Source: an uncultured Flavobacteriales bacterium (GTDB lineage Bacteria; Bacteroidota; Bacteroidia; Flavobacteriales; Crocinitomicaceae). Taken from it: a DNA stretch of 64,000 nucleotides. The position numbers were made by a program, and so were the translations under genes. This document shows, piece after piece, positions 52,400 to 63,737 of the stretch (within the stretch, counting starts at the first letter, position 1; each line of letters starts with the position of its first letter). The stretch spans positions 124,001 to 188,000 of the forward strand of contig CAMLRS010000001.1 in assembly GCA_946482515.1 (NCBI GenBank). The letters are read 5' to 3'. Below the pieces are notes generated by a model. The model was not told where the DNA came from, ran no database searches, and worked only from the letters and a program-made list of their open reading frames with translations.

Positions 52400-52636
52400 A
52401 TGAAGACATACAATAAAATCATGGAATGGTTCTGGCTCGCAGTAGGTATCCTGATCGTGATCGTGGTAACCTATATGTGCTTTACAGAAGAAGCAGACCG
52501 CTGGGCACCGTATTATGGTTTGTGCGTGTTTGCCTTCGGAACGTATTTCCTGCGCCGCTATATGCGCAAGCGCATGGAAAAACACCTCGAGTACCTTGAG
52601 CAGCAGCGCCGTGCAGAGAAGAACGATCCGCAATAA
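52400..52636 (+). CDS. Small membrane protein
   Basis: 78 residues with two transmembrane helices (W-F-W-L-A-V-G-I-L-I-V-I-V-V-T-Y and Y-Y-G-L-C-V-F-A-F-G-T-Y-F-L) and a basic/acidic C-terminal helix (R-R-Y-M-R-K-R-M-E-K-H-L-E-Y-L-E-Q-Q). It starts 2 bp after the lptC stop and shares its transcript. Not recognised; conserved short neighbours of lptC occur in flavobacteria. Confidence 0.75.
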   Translation: MKTYNKIMEWFWLAVGILIVIVVTYMCFTEEADRWAPYYGLCVFAFGTYFLRRYMRKRMEKHLEYLEQQRRAEKNDPQ

Positions 52637-52753
52637 GTTTTGCGTTACGGAATAAAAAATGTTGGTTTCGTTGTAACTTTCGCGGCGGATAACAGTCTCA
52701 GAAAAGTTGTTACTTATTTCGAAACCAGCATTTAAAGTTTTTATACGTTTCAC

Positions 52754-55216
52754 ATGCGGCACCTACTCATCCTCATACTATCGCTTCTTCCACTGTTCGC
52801 TGCGGCCCAGTTCCAGCTTGCGGGTGTGGTAACGGATGAGAACAACCAGCCCATTCCTTACGCCAACGTTTACGTTAAAAACTCCTCGGAGCTGCGAACA
52901 GTGACGGATGTGGAAGGTCATTATGCCCTGCAGCTGTTTCCCGGAGAATATTACCTTGTATTCAATGCCACCGGCTACGACGATCGCGAGACCTATGTGG
53001 TGATCAGCAACAGCAATACCACACGCGACATCCAGCTCTTTCCCAGTAAGGTTGAAGACCTCGAAGAGTTCACCGTAACGACCAAGAAATCCAATCCCGG
53101 CCGCGAAATCATGCTGAAAGTCGTGCAGAAACGCGAGCAGATGAGCCAGTGGAGCTATCCGCACTCGACCGAGGTGTATATCAAAGCCACGGAAAAGATC
53201 GAGCGGAAAAACAAAGGAGACAATAATAAAGAGGCGAAACCGGAAACAGATCCGTTTGAAGAAGAACGCCGGAAAACACTTGAGCTGACCGGTCACATGA
53301 ACATGGCTGAAGTACAGATTACCCGTTATTTTGCGCCGCCATCCAAAGTGAAAGAGATCCGCAACGCCTTCACCACCCGCGGCAGCGATCGTTTGCTTTA
53401 CTACACGACCACAGTCAAAACGAATTTCGATTTCTTCCAGAATCTTATGCAGCTGGATGATCTCCACGCATCGCCGATCAACAGCCCGATCTCAGGGCCG
53501 GGAATTTTATCCTATAAATACCGCCTGGTAGAGCAATACGAAGAAAACGGCCGGAAAATCCACAAAATCAAGATCATTCCGCGCTACAGCTCCACGTCTA
53601 CCCTTTCCGGCCACATTTACGTGATCGATTCGCTCTGGCTCGTGCAAAAACTGGAGCTCACGCTGGAAAAAGGCAACCTGCTGAATTACGACTATTTCAC
53701 CGTTAAACAACAGTTCGATCATCCCGGCGACACGATGTGTGTGCTGCGCGAGCAAATCTTCGACTATGGCGTGAAATACAAAGACCAGACTTCTACCTGC
53801 AACACCATTGCCCAGTTTTCGGAATACAACTTCAACCCCGAATACGCACGCAAATTCTTCACCACGGAAGTCGCTGTGACCACCAAAGAAGCCTATGAAC
53901 GCGATTCAACCTACTGGAAAGAAGAACGCGCCATTGCATTGACAGCCGAAGAACAGCGCTACATTATCATGAAAGACAGCCTCCGTGATGTCTACAACAG
54001 GAAAGAATACCTCGATTCCATCGATGCCATTTTCAATAAAGTCACCTTCTGGAAAGTCGTCTGGTTTGGCGTCGAACACCGCAACAGGGTCAAACGCACC
54101 CAATGGAGTATCAGCTCCATCGCGGGAACGGCGCGACCACTTTACCCGGCCGGACCACGTGTAGCGCCCGGCTTCAATTACTTCAAAAAATGGGAAGACC
54201 AGCGCTATCTCGATTGTTACAATGAAGTGTCTGTAGGCTTGCTCAACGGCGACCTCAAAGGTTCGAGCTGGTGGCGATACCGCTACGATCCCTTCCATCT
54301 CGGAACCATTGGCGCTGATTTCTCGCACGAATTCGACGCCATCGTCTATGCCGACGCGATTACCCAGATTTACAAACGCAGTAACTTCATCGAAGCCACC
54401 AAATTGCGGGTTTCGCACAGTTACGAGTACTTCAATGGCTTCTACATGGACGTGCAGTTTGAGTTCTGCGAACGGCGATCATTGTCCAATTACAAAAGCA
54501 TCGATCTGCTCGACAGCGTAATTCCGAACGACGATTTCAAACCATTCGAAGGCTACCAGGCCTTGATCGGACAGGTCACCTTCAGTTATACGCCGCAGCA
54601 GAAGTACATGCGCGAGCCTTACCGCAAAGTAGTCCTCGGATCGCGCTGGCCAACGTTCTATGCGTTTTACGAGCGCGGCGTTCCCAAACTATTCGGCAGC
54701 GATGTCGATCACGAATACGGCCTCCTGGGAATTTACCAGAACTTCCAGCTCGGAACACTTGGAACTTCCAGTTACCACATCAAGGGTGGAAAATTCCTCA
54801 GCGCTAAAAACCTTAAAGACGCCGATTTCAAGTACCAGCGCCGAAGCGATCCGTTCTGGTTCAGCAATCCGCTGTTTTCCTTCCAGGACCAGGACAGCTC
54901 TTTGCCATCGCGGCAGTATTATGTCGAAGGGCATTTCGTGCACCACGACAACGGTGCTTTGCTGAACAAAATTCCGTTCATGAAAAAAACCGGCATCGGA
55001 CTGGTTGTCGGTGCCGGCGCTTTATACGTAGCCGAATACAACTGGCAGCATTATGAGCTCCTGGCCGGTTTGGAACGCAATTTCAAATTCTCCAAGCGAC
55101 GTCTGCGCATTGGTATCTACGGCGTTATCTCCGATGGAAACCACATTGCACCCAAAGCCACCTGGAAAATCTCCTTCGCCGTCCTCGACGACCGCAACAT
55201 GAAATTCAATTTCTGA
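52754..55216 (+). CDS. DUF5686 and carboxypeptidase-regulatory domain outer-membrane protein
   Basis: 820 residues: signal peptide (MRHLLILILSLLPLFAAAQ), a carboxypeptidase-regulatory-like domain (about 20-105, L-A-G-V-V-T-D-E-N-N-Q-P-I-P-Y-A-N-V-Y-V), and a DUF5686 part ending in a predicted beta-barrel (last strand W-K-I-S-F-A-V-L-D-D-R-N-M-K-F-N-F). A charged stretch (K-N-K-G-D-N-N-K-E-A-K-P-E-T-D) sits near residue 160. The family is common in Bacteroidota and its function is unknown. Confidence 0.88.
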   Translation: MRHLLILILSLLPLFAAAQFQLAGVVTDENNQPIPYANVYVKNSSELRTVTDVEGHYALQLFPGEYYLVFNATGYDDRETYVVISNSNTTRDIQLFPSKVEDLEEFTVTTKKSNPGREIMLKVVQKREQMSQWSYPHSTEVYIKATEKIERKNKGDNNKEAKPETDPFEEERRKTLELTGHMNMAEVQITRYFAPPSKVKEIRNAFTTRGSDRLLYYTTTVKTNFDFFQNLMQLDDLHASPINSPISGPGILSYKYRLVEQYEENGRKIHKIKIIPRYSSTSTLSGHIYVIDSLWLVQKLELTLEKGNLLNYDYFTVKQQFDHPGDTMCVLREQIFDYGVKYKDQTSTCNTIAQFSEYNFNPEYARKFFTTEVAVTTKEAYERDSTYWKEERAIALTAEEQRYIIMKDSLRDVYNRKEYLDSIDAIFNKVTFWKVVWFGVEHRNRVKRTQWSISSIAGTARPLYPAGPRVAPGFNYFKKWEDQRYLDCYNEVSVGLLNGDLKGSSWWRYRYDPFHLGTIGADFSHEFDAIVYADAITQIYKRSNFIEATKLRVSHSYEYFNGFYMDVQFEFCERRSLSNYKSIDLLDSVIPNDDFKPFEGYQALIGQVTFSYTPQQKYMREPYRKVVLGSRWPTFYAFYERGVPKLFGSDVDHEYGLLGIYQNFQLGTLGTSSYHIKGGKFLSAKNLKDADFKYQRRSDPFWFSNPLFSFQDQDSSLPSRQYYVEGHFVHHDNGALLNKIPFMKKTGIGLVVGAGALYVAEYNWQHYELLAGLERNFKFSKRRLRIGIYGVISDGNHIAPKATWKISFAVLDDRNMKFNF

Positions 55217-55306
55217 TCAGACGTCAGGACATCAAGACTTTATGACTGAAGACCGCGGACCGGAGACCAACTCAGAAACTCTTCAACTCACCAACTCGTA
55301 AACTGT

Positions 55307-55774
55307 TCAATAATCGATATTGAATTCCCCGTTCGTTACCGTTTTCGTTGCCGCAGGATTCGCGCGGGTCAGTGTACAGTTATAAAACCCCGAAATCTTA
55401 TCCGCCGCCATGTCGTGTGTCACGATGGTTACCGAGCCTGAAGTCGAAAGGTAAGAAGTCATAAAATTATCGTCCGTGTGGCTCAGTCGGAACAACTGTC
55501 CTGGCAATATCTGGTAAGTTCCCGGCTCCAACGTGTCGTCGATCGATAACGCGAAATACATTTCTGAAGCCGTCCCTGCCTGTGCCTGGATGAATCCACC
55601 GTTGTGCTGTACGATAACTGCTGCCGGATCGAAATCCGTTCCGTCGATCGTCAGGGAGAAATTATCATAAGCCGTTCCGACCGGAGGCGTACCGTTGCTG
55701 TCTTTTGTTTCTTTTTTACAGGAAACGGCTGCCAATGCAACAACACAGGAAAATAGGAGGATTGTTTTTTTCAT
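55307..55774 (-). CDS. Small lipoprotein (DUF6252-like)
   Basis: 155 residues from the ATG at 55774 with lipobox A-A-V-S-C followed by KKETKD. The mature domain is all-beta (D-N-F-S-L-T-I-D-G-T-D-F-D-P, L-E-P-G-T-Y-Q-I, S-G-S-V-T-I-V-T-H-D, I-S-G-F-Y-N-C-T-L). Relatives are small Bacteroidota lipoproteins of unknown function. It is transcribed away from the metH region. Confidence 0.78.
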   Translation of the reverse strand: MKKTILLFSCVVALAAVSCKKETKDSNGTPPVGTAYDNFSLTIDGTDFDPAAVIVQHNGGFIQAQAGTASEMYFALSIDDTLEPGTYQILPGQLFRLSHTDDNFMTSYLSTSGSVTIVTHDMAADKISGFYNCTLTRANPAATKTVTNGEFNIDY

Positions 55775-55925
55775 AGCGTTTTTTGATTCAGATCTTGAAA
55801 ATAAATGCATCCTTTCAGATAGAACTGTTTCAATTTCTGAAATACCGGTTTCAGTTTCCGATTGTCCACTTAGAACTCACCATTCTGAATTTTGCATTCT
55901 GCATTATGAATTCCTATAATATCCG

Positions 55926-55933
55926 TATATTTG
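55926..55933 (+). promoter_or_regulatory. -7 box TATATTTG ahead of the metH riboswitch
   Basis: Exact TAnnTTTG match 24 bp upstream of the riboswitch P1 helix; no good -33 TTG at the standard spacing. Confidence 0.55.
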
Positions 55934-55956
55934 CACCACGTTCATTGTTTATTAAA

Positions 55957-56060
55957 CTTATAAAGAAAGGTGGAGGGACTGGCCCTGAGAAACCTTGGCA
56001 ACCCTTGTCCTACAAGAAGGTGCCAATTCCAATCCCGATTTTACGTCGGGAGCAGATAAG
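55957..56060 (+). ncRNA. SAM-I (S-box) riboswitch controlling metH
   Basis: P1 is CTTAT...ATAAG. S-box core elements appear in order: AAGAAAGGTGGAGGGACTGGC, then CCTGAGAAACCTTGGCAACC, then AAGGTGCCAATTCC, a P4-like hairpin CCCGATTTTACGTCGGG, and GCAGATAAG. It binds S-adenosylmethionine and lowers expression of the methionine genes that follow. The expression platform between 56061 and 56155 has no clear T-tract, so control of translation is possible. Confidence 0.92.
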
Positions 56061-56155
56061 TCGATTTGCATCCCTTTTCTTTATACAGATAATATTCCAG
56101 CTTCCATGACGAAAGCCTGGCAATGACCGCATTAGCATGATTTAAACTGATCGCA

Positions 56156-57160
56156 ATGGCGGAAAACATCGCATCCATACTTGAAAAACGCATCCTGGTG
56201 CTCGACGGCGCTATGGGAACCATGATCCAGCGCTATACGCTTACGGAAGAAGACTTTCGCAAAGGCTGGTTCGAAGACCATGCTTCCCCGCTGAAAGGCA
56301 ACAACGACCTGTTGTCGCTTACACGACCGGATATCATTTCCGACATCCACAAAGCCTACCTCGAAGCCGGAGCCGATATCATTGAAACCAATACGTTTTC
56401 CGGAACGTGGATCGCCCAGGCCGATTATCACCTCGAAAAAGCCGTTTACGATATCAACTTTTACGGGGCGAAGATCGCCAAAGAAGCCTGCGATGAATTC
56501 ACGGCCAAAAACCCGGATAAACCGCGCTTCGTTGCCGGTTCCATCGGACCAACCAACCGTACGGCTTCCATTTCACCGGATGTAAACGACCCTGGCTACC
56601 GTGCGATTACATTCGATCAGCTCGTGGACGCTTACAGCGAACAAACGAGAGCCCTCATCGACGGCGGCTGCGATATTTTGCTTGTCGAAACGATTTTCGA
56701 TACGCTGAACGCCAAAGCGGCTTTGTACGCCATCGATGAAGTACTCGAAGAACGCGGTCTCAGCCTGCCCATCATGGTTTCGGGAACCATCACGGATGCT
56801 TCCGGCCGTACACTGACCGGACAAACAACCGATGCCTTCCTGGTATCCGTGCAGCATATGCCCTTGTTGTCTATCGGGTTGAACTGCGCGCTTGGGGCAG
56901 ATGCCATGCGTCCGTACCTGCAGATCCTGGCCCAGCAGGCGCCATTTTCTGTCAGCGCGCACCCGAATGCCGGTTTGCCGAACGAATTCGGTCAGTACGA
57001 TGAATCGCCGGAAATCATGGGAAAACAGATCGAAGGTTTCCTCAAAGAAGGACTCATCAACATCATCGGCGGCTGCTGCGGCACAACTCCCGAGCACATT
57101 CGTACTATGGCGCAACTCGCTCAACAATACTCACCAAGAAAGCTCCCTGTAGAAGCATGA
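56156..57160 (+). CDS. metH: Methionine synthase, homocysteine-binding subunit (MetH N-terminal module)
   Basis: 334 residues, matching the first about 340 of E. coli MetH. It opens [12 protein letters not shown]. Zinc ligands Cys244 (G-L-N-C-A-L-G-A) and Cys307-Cys308 ([10 protein letters not shown]) are all present. It binds and activates homocysteine for methylation by methylcobalamin on the partner protein. The stop overlaps the start of the partner gene (ATGA). Splitting of MetH in two genes is common in Bacteroidota. Confidence 0.95.
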   Translation: MAENIASILEKRILVLDGAMGTMIQRYTLTEEDFRKGWFEDHASPLKGNNDLLSLTRPDIISDIHKAYLEAGADIIETNTFSGTWIAQADYHLEKAVYDINFYGAKIAKEACDEFTAKNPDKPRFVAGSIGPTNRTASISPDVNDPGYRAITFDQLVDAYSEQTRALIDGGCDILLVETIFDTLNAKAALYAIDEVLEERGLSLPIMVSGTITDASGRTLTGQTTDAFLVSVQHMPLLSIGLNCALGADAMRPYLQILAQQAPFSVSAHPNAGLPNEFGQYDESPEIMGKQIEGFLKEGLINIIGGCCGTTPEHIRTMAQLAQQYSPRKLPVEA

Positions 57161-59826
57161 CTCAACAATTACGGCTGTCAGGTCTTGAAACACTGACCGT
57201 TACCCCTGAAAGCAACTTCATCAACATCGGTGAGCGCACCAACGTGACAGGATCGCGTGCGTTCCTTCGCATGATCAAGGAAAATGACTTCGAAGCAGCC
57301 TTGTCCGTAGCCCGCGAACAGGTAGAAGGCGGCGCACAGGTGATCGACATCAACATGGACGAAGGAATGATCGATGGCAAAGAAGCCATGGTCCGCTTCC
57401 TCAACCTTATCGCTTCAGAACCGGATATTTGCCGCGTGCCGGTGATGATCGACAGCTCCAAATGGGAGATCATCGAAGCAGGATTGAAATGCGTTCAGGG
57501 AAAAGGAATCGTCAACTCCATTTCACTCAAGGAAGGCGAAGAAAATTTCATTGCCCAGGCGAAAAAAATCAAGCGTTACGGCGCAGCAGTGGTGGTAATG
57601 GCCTTCGATGAAGTCGGTCAGGCCGACAGCTACGAGCGTCGTATTGAAATCTGCAAGCGTTCCTACGACGTACTGGTGGACAAAGTGAAATTCCCGCCAC
57701 AGGACATCATTTTCGACCCGAATATCTTCCCCGTTGCAACCGGGATGGAAGAACACAATAACAACGCCATCGATTTCTTCCGTGCCACCAAATGGATCCG
57801 CGAAAACCTTCCGGGTGCACACGTGAGCGGTGGTGTTTCCAATGTATCCTTTTCCTTCCGGGGAAATAACCCGGTACGCGAAGCCATGCACTCTGTTTTC
57901 CTGTATTACGGCGTGCAGCACGGCATGGACATGGGGATCGTCAACCCGTCGATGCTGGAAATCTACGACGACATCGACAAAGACCTGCTTGTTTACATTG
58001 AAGACGTGATCCTCAATCGCCGGCCGGATGCTACAGAGCGACTGCTCGATTTTGCGGAAAGCTTCAAAGGCGAAGGCAAGAAAAAAGAGCTCGACCTCGA
58101 GTGGCGGAAAATGCCGGTAAATGAGCGTTTGTCGCATGCATTGGTGAAAGGGCTCGTGGAATTCATCGACGAAGACGTGGAAGAATGCCGTCACCAGTTT
58201 GCCCGTCCGATCGAAGTAATCGAAGGGCCATTGATGGATGGTATGAACGTAGTCGGCGATCTCTTCGGCAGCGGAAAAATGTTCCTGCCGCAGGTTGTAA
58301 AATCAGCCCGCGTGATGAAAAAAGCCGTCGCCTACCTCCTGCCGTTTATCGAGGAAGAAAAAGGCGGACAACGCCAGGCTGCCGGAAAAATCATCATGGC
58401 AACCGTGAAAGGCGACGTACACGACATCGGTAAAAACATCGTGGGCGTGGTGCTCGGATGCAACAATTACGAAGTCATCGACCTCGGCGTGATGGTTCCG
58501 GCCGATAAGATCATCCAGGCTGCAATCGACTACAACGCCGATGTGATTGGTCTGAGCGGACTTATTACACCTTCTTTGGACGAAATGGTATACGTAGCGA
58601 AGGAAATGGAACGTTCGAACCTCAACATTCCGCTCCTGATCGGCGGTGCGACCACTTCCAAAGTGCACACGGCCGTGAAGATCGAACAGAATTACACGCT
58701 CGGGCAAACCGTTCACGTACTCGATGCTTCGCGCTCGGTAACCGTGGTAGAACAGTTGCTTGGTTCCCGCAAAGCAGAATTCGTAACAGGTGTCAAAGCC
58801 GATTACGCCCGCATGCGTGAGCACCACCAGAAACACCGCGGAGCGAAACAGCTGCTTACACTGGAAGAAGCACGTGCCAACAAGCTCGAGCTTACATTCG
58901 ACAATACGACTATCCGCAAGCCGAAACAAACCGGCCTGCAGCAATACGAGAGCTTCCCGCTGGAGGAGCTGGTGCCGTACATCGACTGGACGCCGTTTTT
59001 CCAGACCTGGGAATTACACGGTCGCTTCCCGCAGATCCTCAAAGACGAAGTGGTTGGAACCGAAGCAAGCTCGCTTTACAAAGATGCGCTGGCTATGCTG
59101 GAGACGATCGTAGCTGAAAAATGGCTCACAGCCAAAGCCGTTACCGGTATTTTCCCGGCCAACAGCATAGGCGATGACATTGAGATCTACGAAAACGAAG
59201 ACCGGAAAACGGTTCTGCACGTTCAGCATTCATTGCGCCAGCAAACCAAAAAAACAGCCGGTCAGCCCAATCTTGCCCTCTCCGATTTCATCGCTCCGAA
59301 AGAAAGTGGCGTCATCGATTACATCGGCGGGTTCGTGGTAACCACCGGTCACGGCATCGATGAACACATCGAGCGGTTCGAAAGCCAGCACGACGACTAT
59401 TCGTCCATCATGCTCAAAGCACTCGCCGATCGTCTGGCCGAAGCATTTGCCGAATACATGCACGAGCACATCCGGAAGCAAACCTGGGGCTATGCCGGCG
59501 AAGAACACCTCACCAACGAAGAGCTGATCCACGAAGATTACCAGGGAATTCGCCCGGCGCCAGGTTATCCGGCCTGTCCGGACCACACCGAAAAACCGGG
59601 ATTATTCAAGCTGCTGAATGCTGAAGCCCTCACCGGCGTTTCCCTCACCGAAACACTCGCCATGTGGCCTGCTTCGTCCGTTTCCGGCTGGTATTTTGCG
59701 CACCCCGATTCGAAGTATTTCGGGCTCGGTAAAATCTCCTCCGAACAGGTGCAGGATATTGCAAAGCGGAAAGGCCTTGAGCTGCGTGAAATGGAACGTT
59801 GGCTGGGAAGCAACCTGAACGATTGA
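57157..59826 (+). CDS. metH: Methionine synthase, folate/cobalamin/activation subunit (MetH C-terminal module)
   Basis: 889 residues: pterin-binding domain (about 1-290; [20 protein letters not shown]), cap and cobalamin-binding domains (about 310-560) with the cobalt ligand His422 in [16 protein letters not shown] and G-G-A-T-T-S motifs, and the C-terminal SAM-binding activation domain (P-G-Y-P-A-C-P-D-H near 800). Together with the upstream gene it totals 1223 residues, close to single-chain MetH. Coupled translation (ATGA) fits a one-to-one complex; expression is under the riboswitch. Confidence 0.96.
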   Translation: MTQQLRLSGLETLTVTPESNFINIGERTNVTGSRAFLRMIKENDFEAALSVAREQVEGGAQVIDINMDEGMIDGKEAMVRFLNLIASEPDICRVPVMIDSSKWEIIEAGLKCVQGKGIVNSISLKEGEENFIAQAKKIKRYGAAVVVMAFDEVGQADSYERRIEICKRSYDVLVDKVKFPPQDIIFDPNIFPVATGMEEHNNNAIDFFRATKWIRENLPGAHVSGGVSNVSFSFRGNNPVREAMHSVFLYYGVQHGMDMGIVNPSMLEIYDDIDKDLLVYIEDVILNRRPDATERLLDFAESFKGEGKKKELDLEWRKMPVNERLSHALVKGLVEFIDEDVEECRHQFARPIEVIEGPLMDGMNVVGDLFGSGKMFLPQVVKSARVMKKAVAYLLPFIEEEKGGQRQAAGKIIMATVKGDVHDIGKNIVGVVLGCNNYEVIDLGVMVPADKIIQAAIDYNADVIGLSGLITPSLDEMVYVAKEMERSNLNIPLLIGGATTSKVHTAVKIEQNYTLGQTVHVLDASRSVTVVEQLLGSRKAEFVTGVKADYARMREHHQKHRGAKQLLTLEEARANKLELTFDNTTIRKPKQTGLQQYESFPLEELVPYIDWTPFFQTWELHGRFPQILKDEVVGTEASSLYKDALAMLETIVAEKWLTAKAVTGIFPANSIGDDIEIYENEDRKTVLHVQHSLRQQTKKTAGQPNLALSDFIAPKESGVIDYIGGFVVTTGHGIDEHIERFESQHDDYSSIMLKALADRLAEAFAEYMHEHIRKQTWGYAGEEHLTNEELIHEDYQGIRPAPGYPACPDHTEKPGLFKLLNAEALTGVSLTETLAMWPASSVSGWYFAHPDSKYFGLGKISSEQVQDIAKRKGLELREMERWLGSNLND

Positions 59827-59970
59827 TTCTACGTTTGTTTTTTAGATAGTTAGATCCCGCGCAATGTTAAATTCCTAATGGAATACGTTAATTGACATCT
59901 AAAAAATATACAGCTGTCGAAAAAAGGATTTAACTTTCCCAACATTATTGATAGAACAATACCCCCTACT

Positions 59971-62900
59971 ATGAGATTATTTTTTGCCGCCTTATTCTCA
60001 GCAATCGCTGTGGCAGGTTATGCCCAAACGCCACCGACTGCCCAATTTACGGCTTCACCGCTGACCGTCTGCCTGGGTGAACCGGTGAATTTCACCAACC
60101 AGTCTTCAGCCGGAACAGCTGCCATTACCAACTGGGAATGGGACTTTGGTGACGGAAACGAATCATCGGCAGTCAATCCTTCGCATGCTTACAGCGCACC
60201 GGGAACGTATACCGTAACCCTCGTTGTAACCGCCGCCAACGGGCAGGCCGATCCGGAAGTAAAAACCAATTACATTACCGTCAATCCAAAGCCAAATGCA
60301 GCATTCTCGGCTTCTACCAACGGTTGTACGCTGCCGGTAGGTGTAACTTTTACCAACACGTCTTCAGGAGGCAATACCTATGCCTGGAACTTCGGCAACG
60401 GACAAAACTCTTCGCAGCAAAACCCACCGACGGTCAATTATCCGACTGCCGGAACCTTCAACGTATCGCTGATCGTAACCAATGGCTTCGGCTGCCAGGA
60501 TACCGCTACACAATCGTTGGTGGTTTCCAACTACCAGGCCGGCATCAATGCGCCAACTACCGCTTGTGCCGGAACACCGGTGACCATTTCAGACGCTTCT
60601 ACCGTAGGAGCGAACAACTGGAACTGGGGCTTTCCGGGCGGATCGCCAGCCAGCTCTACCAGTCAGAACAACTCGGTGACATACAGCACACCCGGTACGT
60701 ATACCATTTCATTGACTTCACAGAACACCGGATCAGGCTGCAGCGGCAACACGACCAGACAGATCACCATTCTGCCTTTGCCGGTGCCTTCGTTCAATGC
60801 CAACCCTACAACAGGTTGCGCACCACAAGCCGTGAACTTCACCAATACCAGCCCGGCCGGTTCCAATTTCGTGTGGAGCTTCGGCGACGGAGGAACGTTT
60901 AACGGACAAAACCCACCGGCTCATACCTACAACGCAAACGGAACGTATAGCGTAACGCTTACGATGACAGGCGCCAACGGATGTGTTGGAACAACCACAC
61001 AAACAGCCCTGATCCAGCTCACTGCACCGGCAGCTTCGTTTACAGCAGATGTTACCGAAGGTTGTACGCCATTGGATGTACAGCTCACTTCTACCGCAAC
61101 ATCTACCGATCCGATTGTTTCCTGGAACTGGCAGTTTGGCGATGGAACGACGTTCAGCGGACAAAACCCGCCGAGTCATGAATACACAACGGGTGTTTAC
61201 GACGTAATCCTTACTATTACCACCCAAAGCGGCTGCTCCAACGCAGACACCATGGTGGAATACATCCAGGTGGGAGAAATCGATCTCGTAGACTTCAGCA
61301 TCGATGCAACACCGGAATGTGCCAAAACAAATATCGATTTCACCAACCTGACTGTGATCTCCGTACCGCACGATCCGGATGAAGTAACTTATTCATGGGA
61401 TTTCGGTGATGGCGGAACATCTACGCAGGAAAGCCCGGGTTACAACTACCCGAACGACACCGGTTACTTTGACGTGACGCTGATCGTTGATTTCCGCGGT
61501 TGTAAAGACACACTGGAAATCCAGGATGCTGTTTACATCAAGCCGCCGATCTCGCGCTTCCAGCCGGCTCAAACGCTCTACTGTAACCCAGCTAGCTTCC
61601 CGGTGAATGTCGTTGTGAACGATAACTCCATCATCAACTCCATCGATCCGGCACAAGATGCTGAAATGATCTGGAAATGGGGCGATGGCAGTCCGAACAC
61701 GCATTTCGACGATCCCGACTTCGACGACGCCGATAAAGGGACCACTTCGCATAATTATAACGCCTATGGCAGTTATACGATCGAACAGGTCATTTACAAC
61801 CACACAACCGGTTGCGCCGACAGTACCACGGCAGTTGTACACATTTCGCAAACCATTGCTTCCTTCACCATCTCGAACGACAGCGTCTGCGAAGGATTGC
61901 CTATGAGCATGCAGTCTACATCGACTTCATCGCATCCGTTCGGGACTTATTCCTGGAACATGGGCAATGGCCAGTCAACGACCGGTCCAATGCCTACTTA
62001 CAGCTACCCGAACTCAGGTACATTTACGATTACACTGACAGCTACCAACAGTGTAGGCTGTTCCGATACAGAAACCTTTACGCCTATGCGGGCGCTGGAA
62101 ACACCGTTGGCACAGATCAACGCGGATGACAACGCAGGTTGTGCTCCTTTCCTCGTGACCTTTACCAACAGCTCATCGGCTCAGGGCAACGGTGTTCCGC
62201 TGGAAAGCTTCCTCTTTAGCTTCCCGGATGATGGCAGCACAGAAACAACTACGAACGTTGCCACAACCGTTGACCATACCTTCGATGAAGAAGGCGTGTT
62301 TACGGTAACGCTCGTGGCTACAGATGAATTTGGCTGCGTATCCGCTCCGGCAAGTGTCAACATTACGCTCACCAAGCCAGTGGCCAACTTCAGCGTAGAT
62401 GCCGTAGTTTGTAATGAAGAACCGTTCACAGCGACCAACAGCTCCACAGGTACCGCTCCGCTCACCTACCAGTGGTTCGTCGACGGAACGCAGGAATCGA
62501 CTACAACAAACTATTCGTCGTTCTACAACGAGCCGAACGATCCTACATCTTCCAGCACACCGCATTTGGTAACGATGATCGTAACCGACGCAAACGGCTG
62601 TAAAGACACTACCAGCACAACGATGACCGTTTCCACGCCGGTAGCCATCATCGACTTCGAGCTTGATGGAGCGGCAACAAACGCAAATGGCGACTTTACG
62701 TGTCCGCCGGTATTTGCCGACTTCACCAACGAATCCCTTTCATTTGGCGGCATCACCAACTTCCAGTGGGTATTCGGCGACGGAAAACAATCTACGCTGG
62801 AAGACCCTAGCAATACGTATGTATTCCCGGGAACATATAGCGCATCGCTGGTAATTACCGACGAGTTCGGTTGTACGTCCGATACCACACTCATCGACTT

Positions 62901-63717
62901 CCTCACGATTTTCGGTCCGACGGCTACACCTAGCTGGTCACAGGTTCCGGGCGGCTGCGGACAGGATGTGATCTTCGACATTGGCGACACTGAATTCGTG
63001 ACACAGATCATCTGGAACCTCGATGACGGCACGACCGTTAACGATTCGACCTTGTTTACACATACGTACCAGGATGTCAACACCTTTAACCCTACGGTTT
63101 CCGTGTTCGACTCCAACAACTGCCAGGTGATCTATCCGCTCGATCCGATCACCATACAGGACAATGGTATTAACGCTTTCTTCAGCGTAAACCCTACGGA
63201 AATTCAGCTCGGAACGGAAGTCTACTTTACGGATGGTTCCACGGCGTTGAACCCGCTTGTTAGCTGGACGTGGGATCTGGCTTCCATTCCACCATTTACC
63301 AATTCATTCGGTGGTACTGTCAGCAACACTTATGTTTCAGGCGGCGATTACGTGATTACGCTTACTGTAGAAGACGCCTTAGGCTGTTTGGACCAATACC
63401 AGGTAGTCATACACGTCGACGGTAACTTTAACATTCCGAATGTGATCACACCAAATGGTGATGGCGTTAATGATATCTTCTCTTTCTACCTCGATATCTT
63501 CCAGGAATTCGACATCACTATCCTGAATCGTTGGGGCAGCGTGGTGGAAGAACGCACCAACCAGACCGGAAAAGAGTTCTGGGACGGTAAAAACAAAGGT
63601 GGTGAGATCGTTTCAGACGGCGTTTATTTCTACATTCTTGATGCAATCTTGTTAGACGGCACAGAAGTCCGTAAAGATGGCTTCGTACAGGTCTTTACGC
63701 AATCCTCCGGCAACTGA
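59971..63717 (+). CDS. PKD-repeat surface protein with T9SS type B (CHU_C) domain
   Basis: 1248 residues: signal peptide (MRLFFAALFSAIAVAGYAQ), about a dozen PKD-type Ig domains (repeated W-x-F-G-D-G, A-F-T-x-T-Y-x-x-P-G-T-Y patterns, from about 30 to 1150) and a gliding-motility C-terminal domain (P-N-V-I-T-P-N-G-D-G-V-N-D, I-L-N-R-W-G, W-D-G-K, G-V-Y-F-Y-I-L). Type B cargo is usually exported by the type IX system together with a PorP/SprF partner. No catalytic domain is seen, so an adhesin or matrix role is likely. AT-poor like its neighbours. Confidence 0.9.
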   Translation: MRLFFAALFSAIAVAGYAQTPPTAQFTASPLTVCLGEPVNFTNQSSAGTAAITNWEWDFGDGNESSAVNPSHAYSAPGTYTVTLVVTAANGQADPEVKTNYITVNPKPNAAFSASTNGCTLPVGVTFTNTSSGGNTYAWNFGNGQNSSQQNPPTVNYPTAGTFNVSLIVTNGFGCQDTATQSLVVSNYQAGINAPTTACAGTPVTISDASTVGANNWNWGFPGGSPASSTSQNNSVTYSTPGTYTISLTSQNTGSGCSGNTTRQITILPLPVPSFNANPTTGCAPQAVNFTNTSPAGSNFVWSFGDGGTFNGQNPPAHTYNANGTYSVTLTMTGANGCVGTTTQTALIQLTAPAASFTADVTEGCTPLDVQLTSTATSTDPIVSWNWQFGDGTTFSGQNPPSHEYTTGVYDVILTITTQSGCSNADTMVEYIQVGEIDLVDFSIDATPECAKTNIDFTNLTVISVPHDPDEVTYSWDFGDGGTSTQESPGYNYPNDTGYFDVTLIVDFRGCKDTLEIQDAVYIKPPISRFQPAQTLYCNPASFPVNVVVNDNSIINSIDPAQDAEMIWKWGDGSPNTHFDDPDFDDADKGTTSHNYNAYGSYTIEQVIYNHTTGCADSTTAVVHISQTIASFTISNDSVCEGLPMSMQSTSTSSHPFGTYSWNMGNGQSTTGPMPTYSYPNSGTFTITLTATNSVGCSDTETFTPMRALETPLAQINADDNAGCAPFLVTFTNSSSAQGNGVPLESFLFSFPDDGSTETTTNVATTVDHTFDEEGVFTVTLVATDEFGCVSAPASVNITLTKPVANFSVDAVVCNEEPFTATNSSTGTAPLTYQWFVDGTQESTTTNYSSFYNEPNDPTSSSTPHLVTMIVTDANGCKDTTSTTMTVSTPVAIIDFELDGAATNANGDFTCPPVFADFTNESLSFGGITNFQWVFGDGKQSTLEDPSNTYVFPGTYSASLVITDEFGCTSDTTLIDFLTIFGPTATPSWSQVPGGCGQDVIFDIGDTEFVTQIIWNLDDGTTVNDSTLFTHTYQDVNTFNPTVSVFDSNNCQVIYPLDPITIQDNGINAFFSVNPTEIQLGTEVYFTDGSTALNPLVSWTWDLASIPPFTNSFGGTVSNTYVSGGDYVITLTVEDALGCLDQYQVVIHVDGNFNIPNVITPNGDGVNDIFSFYLDIFQEFDITILNRWGSVVEERTNQTGKEFWDGKNKGGEIVSDGVYFYILDAILLDGTEVRKDGFVQVFTQSSGN

Positions 63718-63737
63718 TCGATTGTTACGTATAAATG

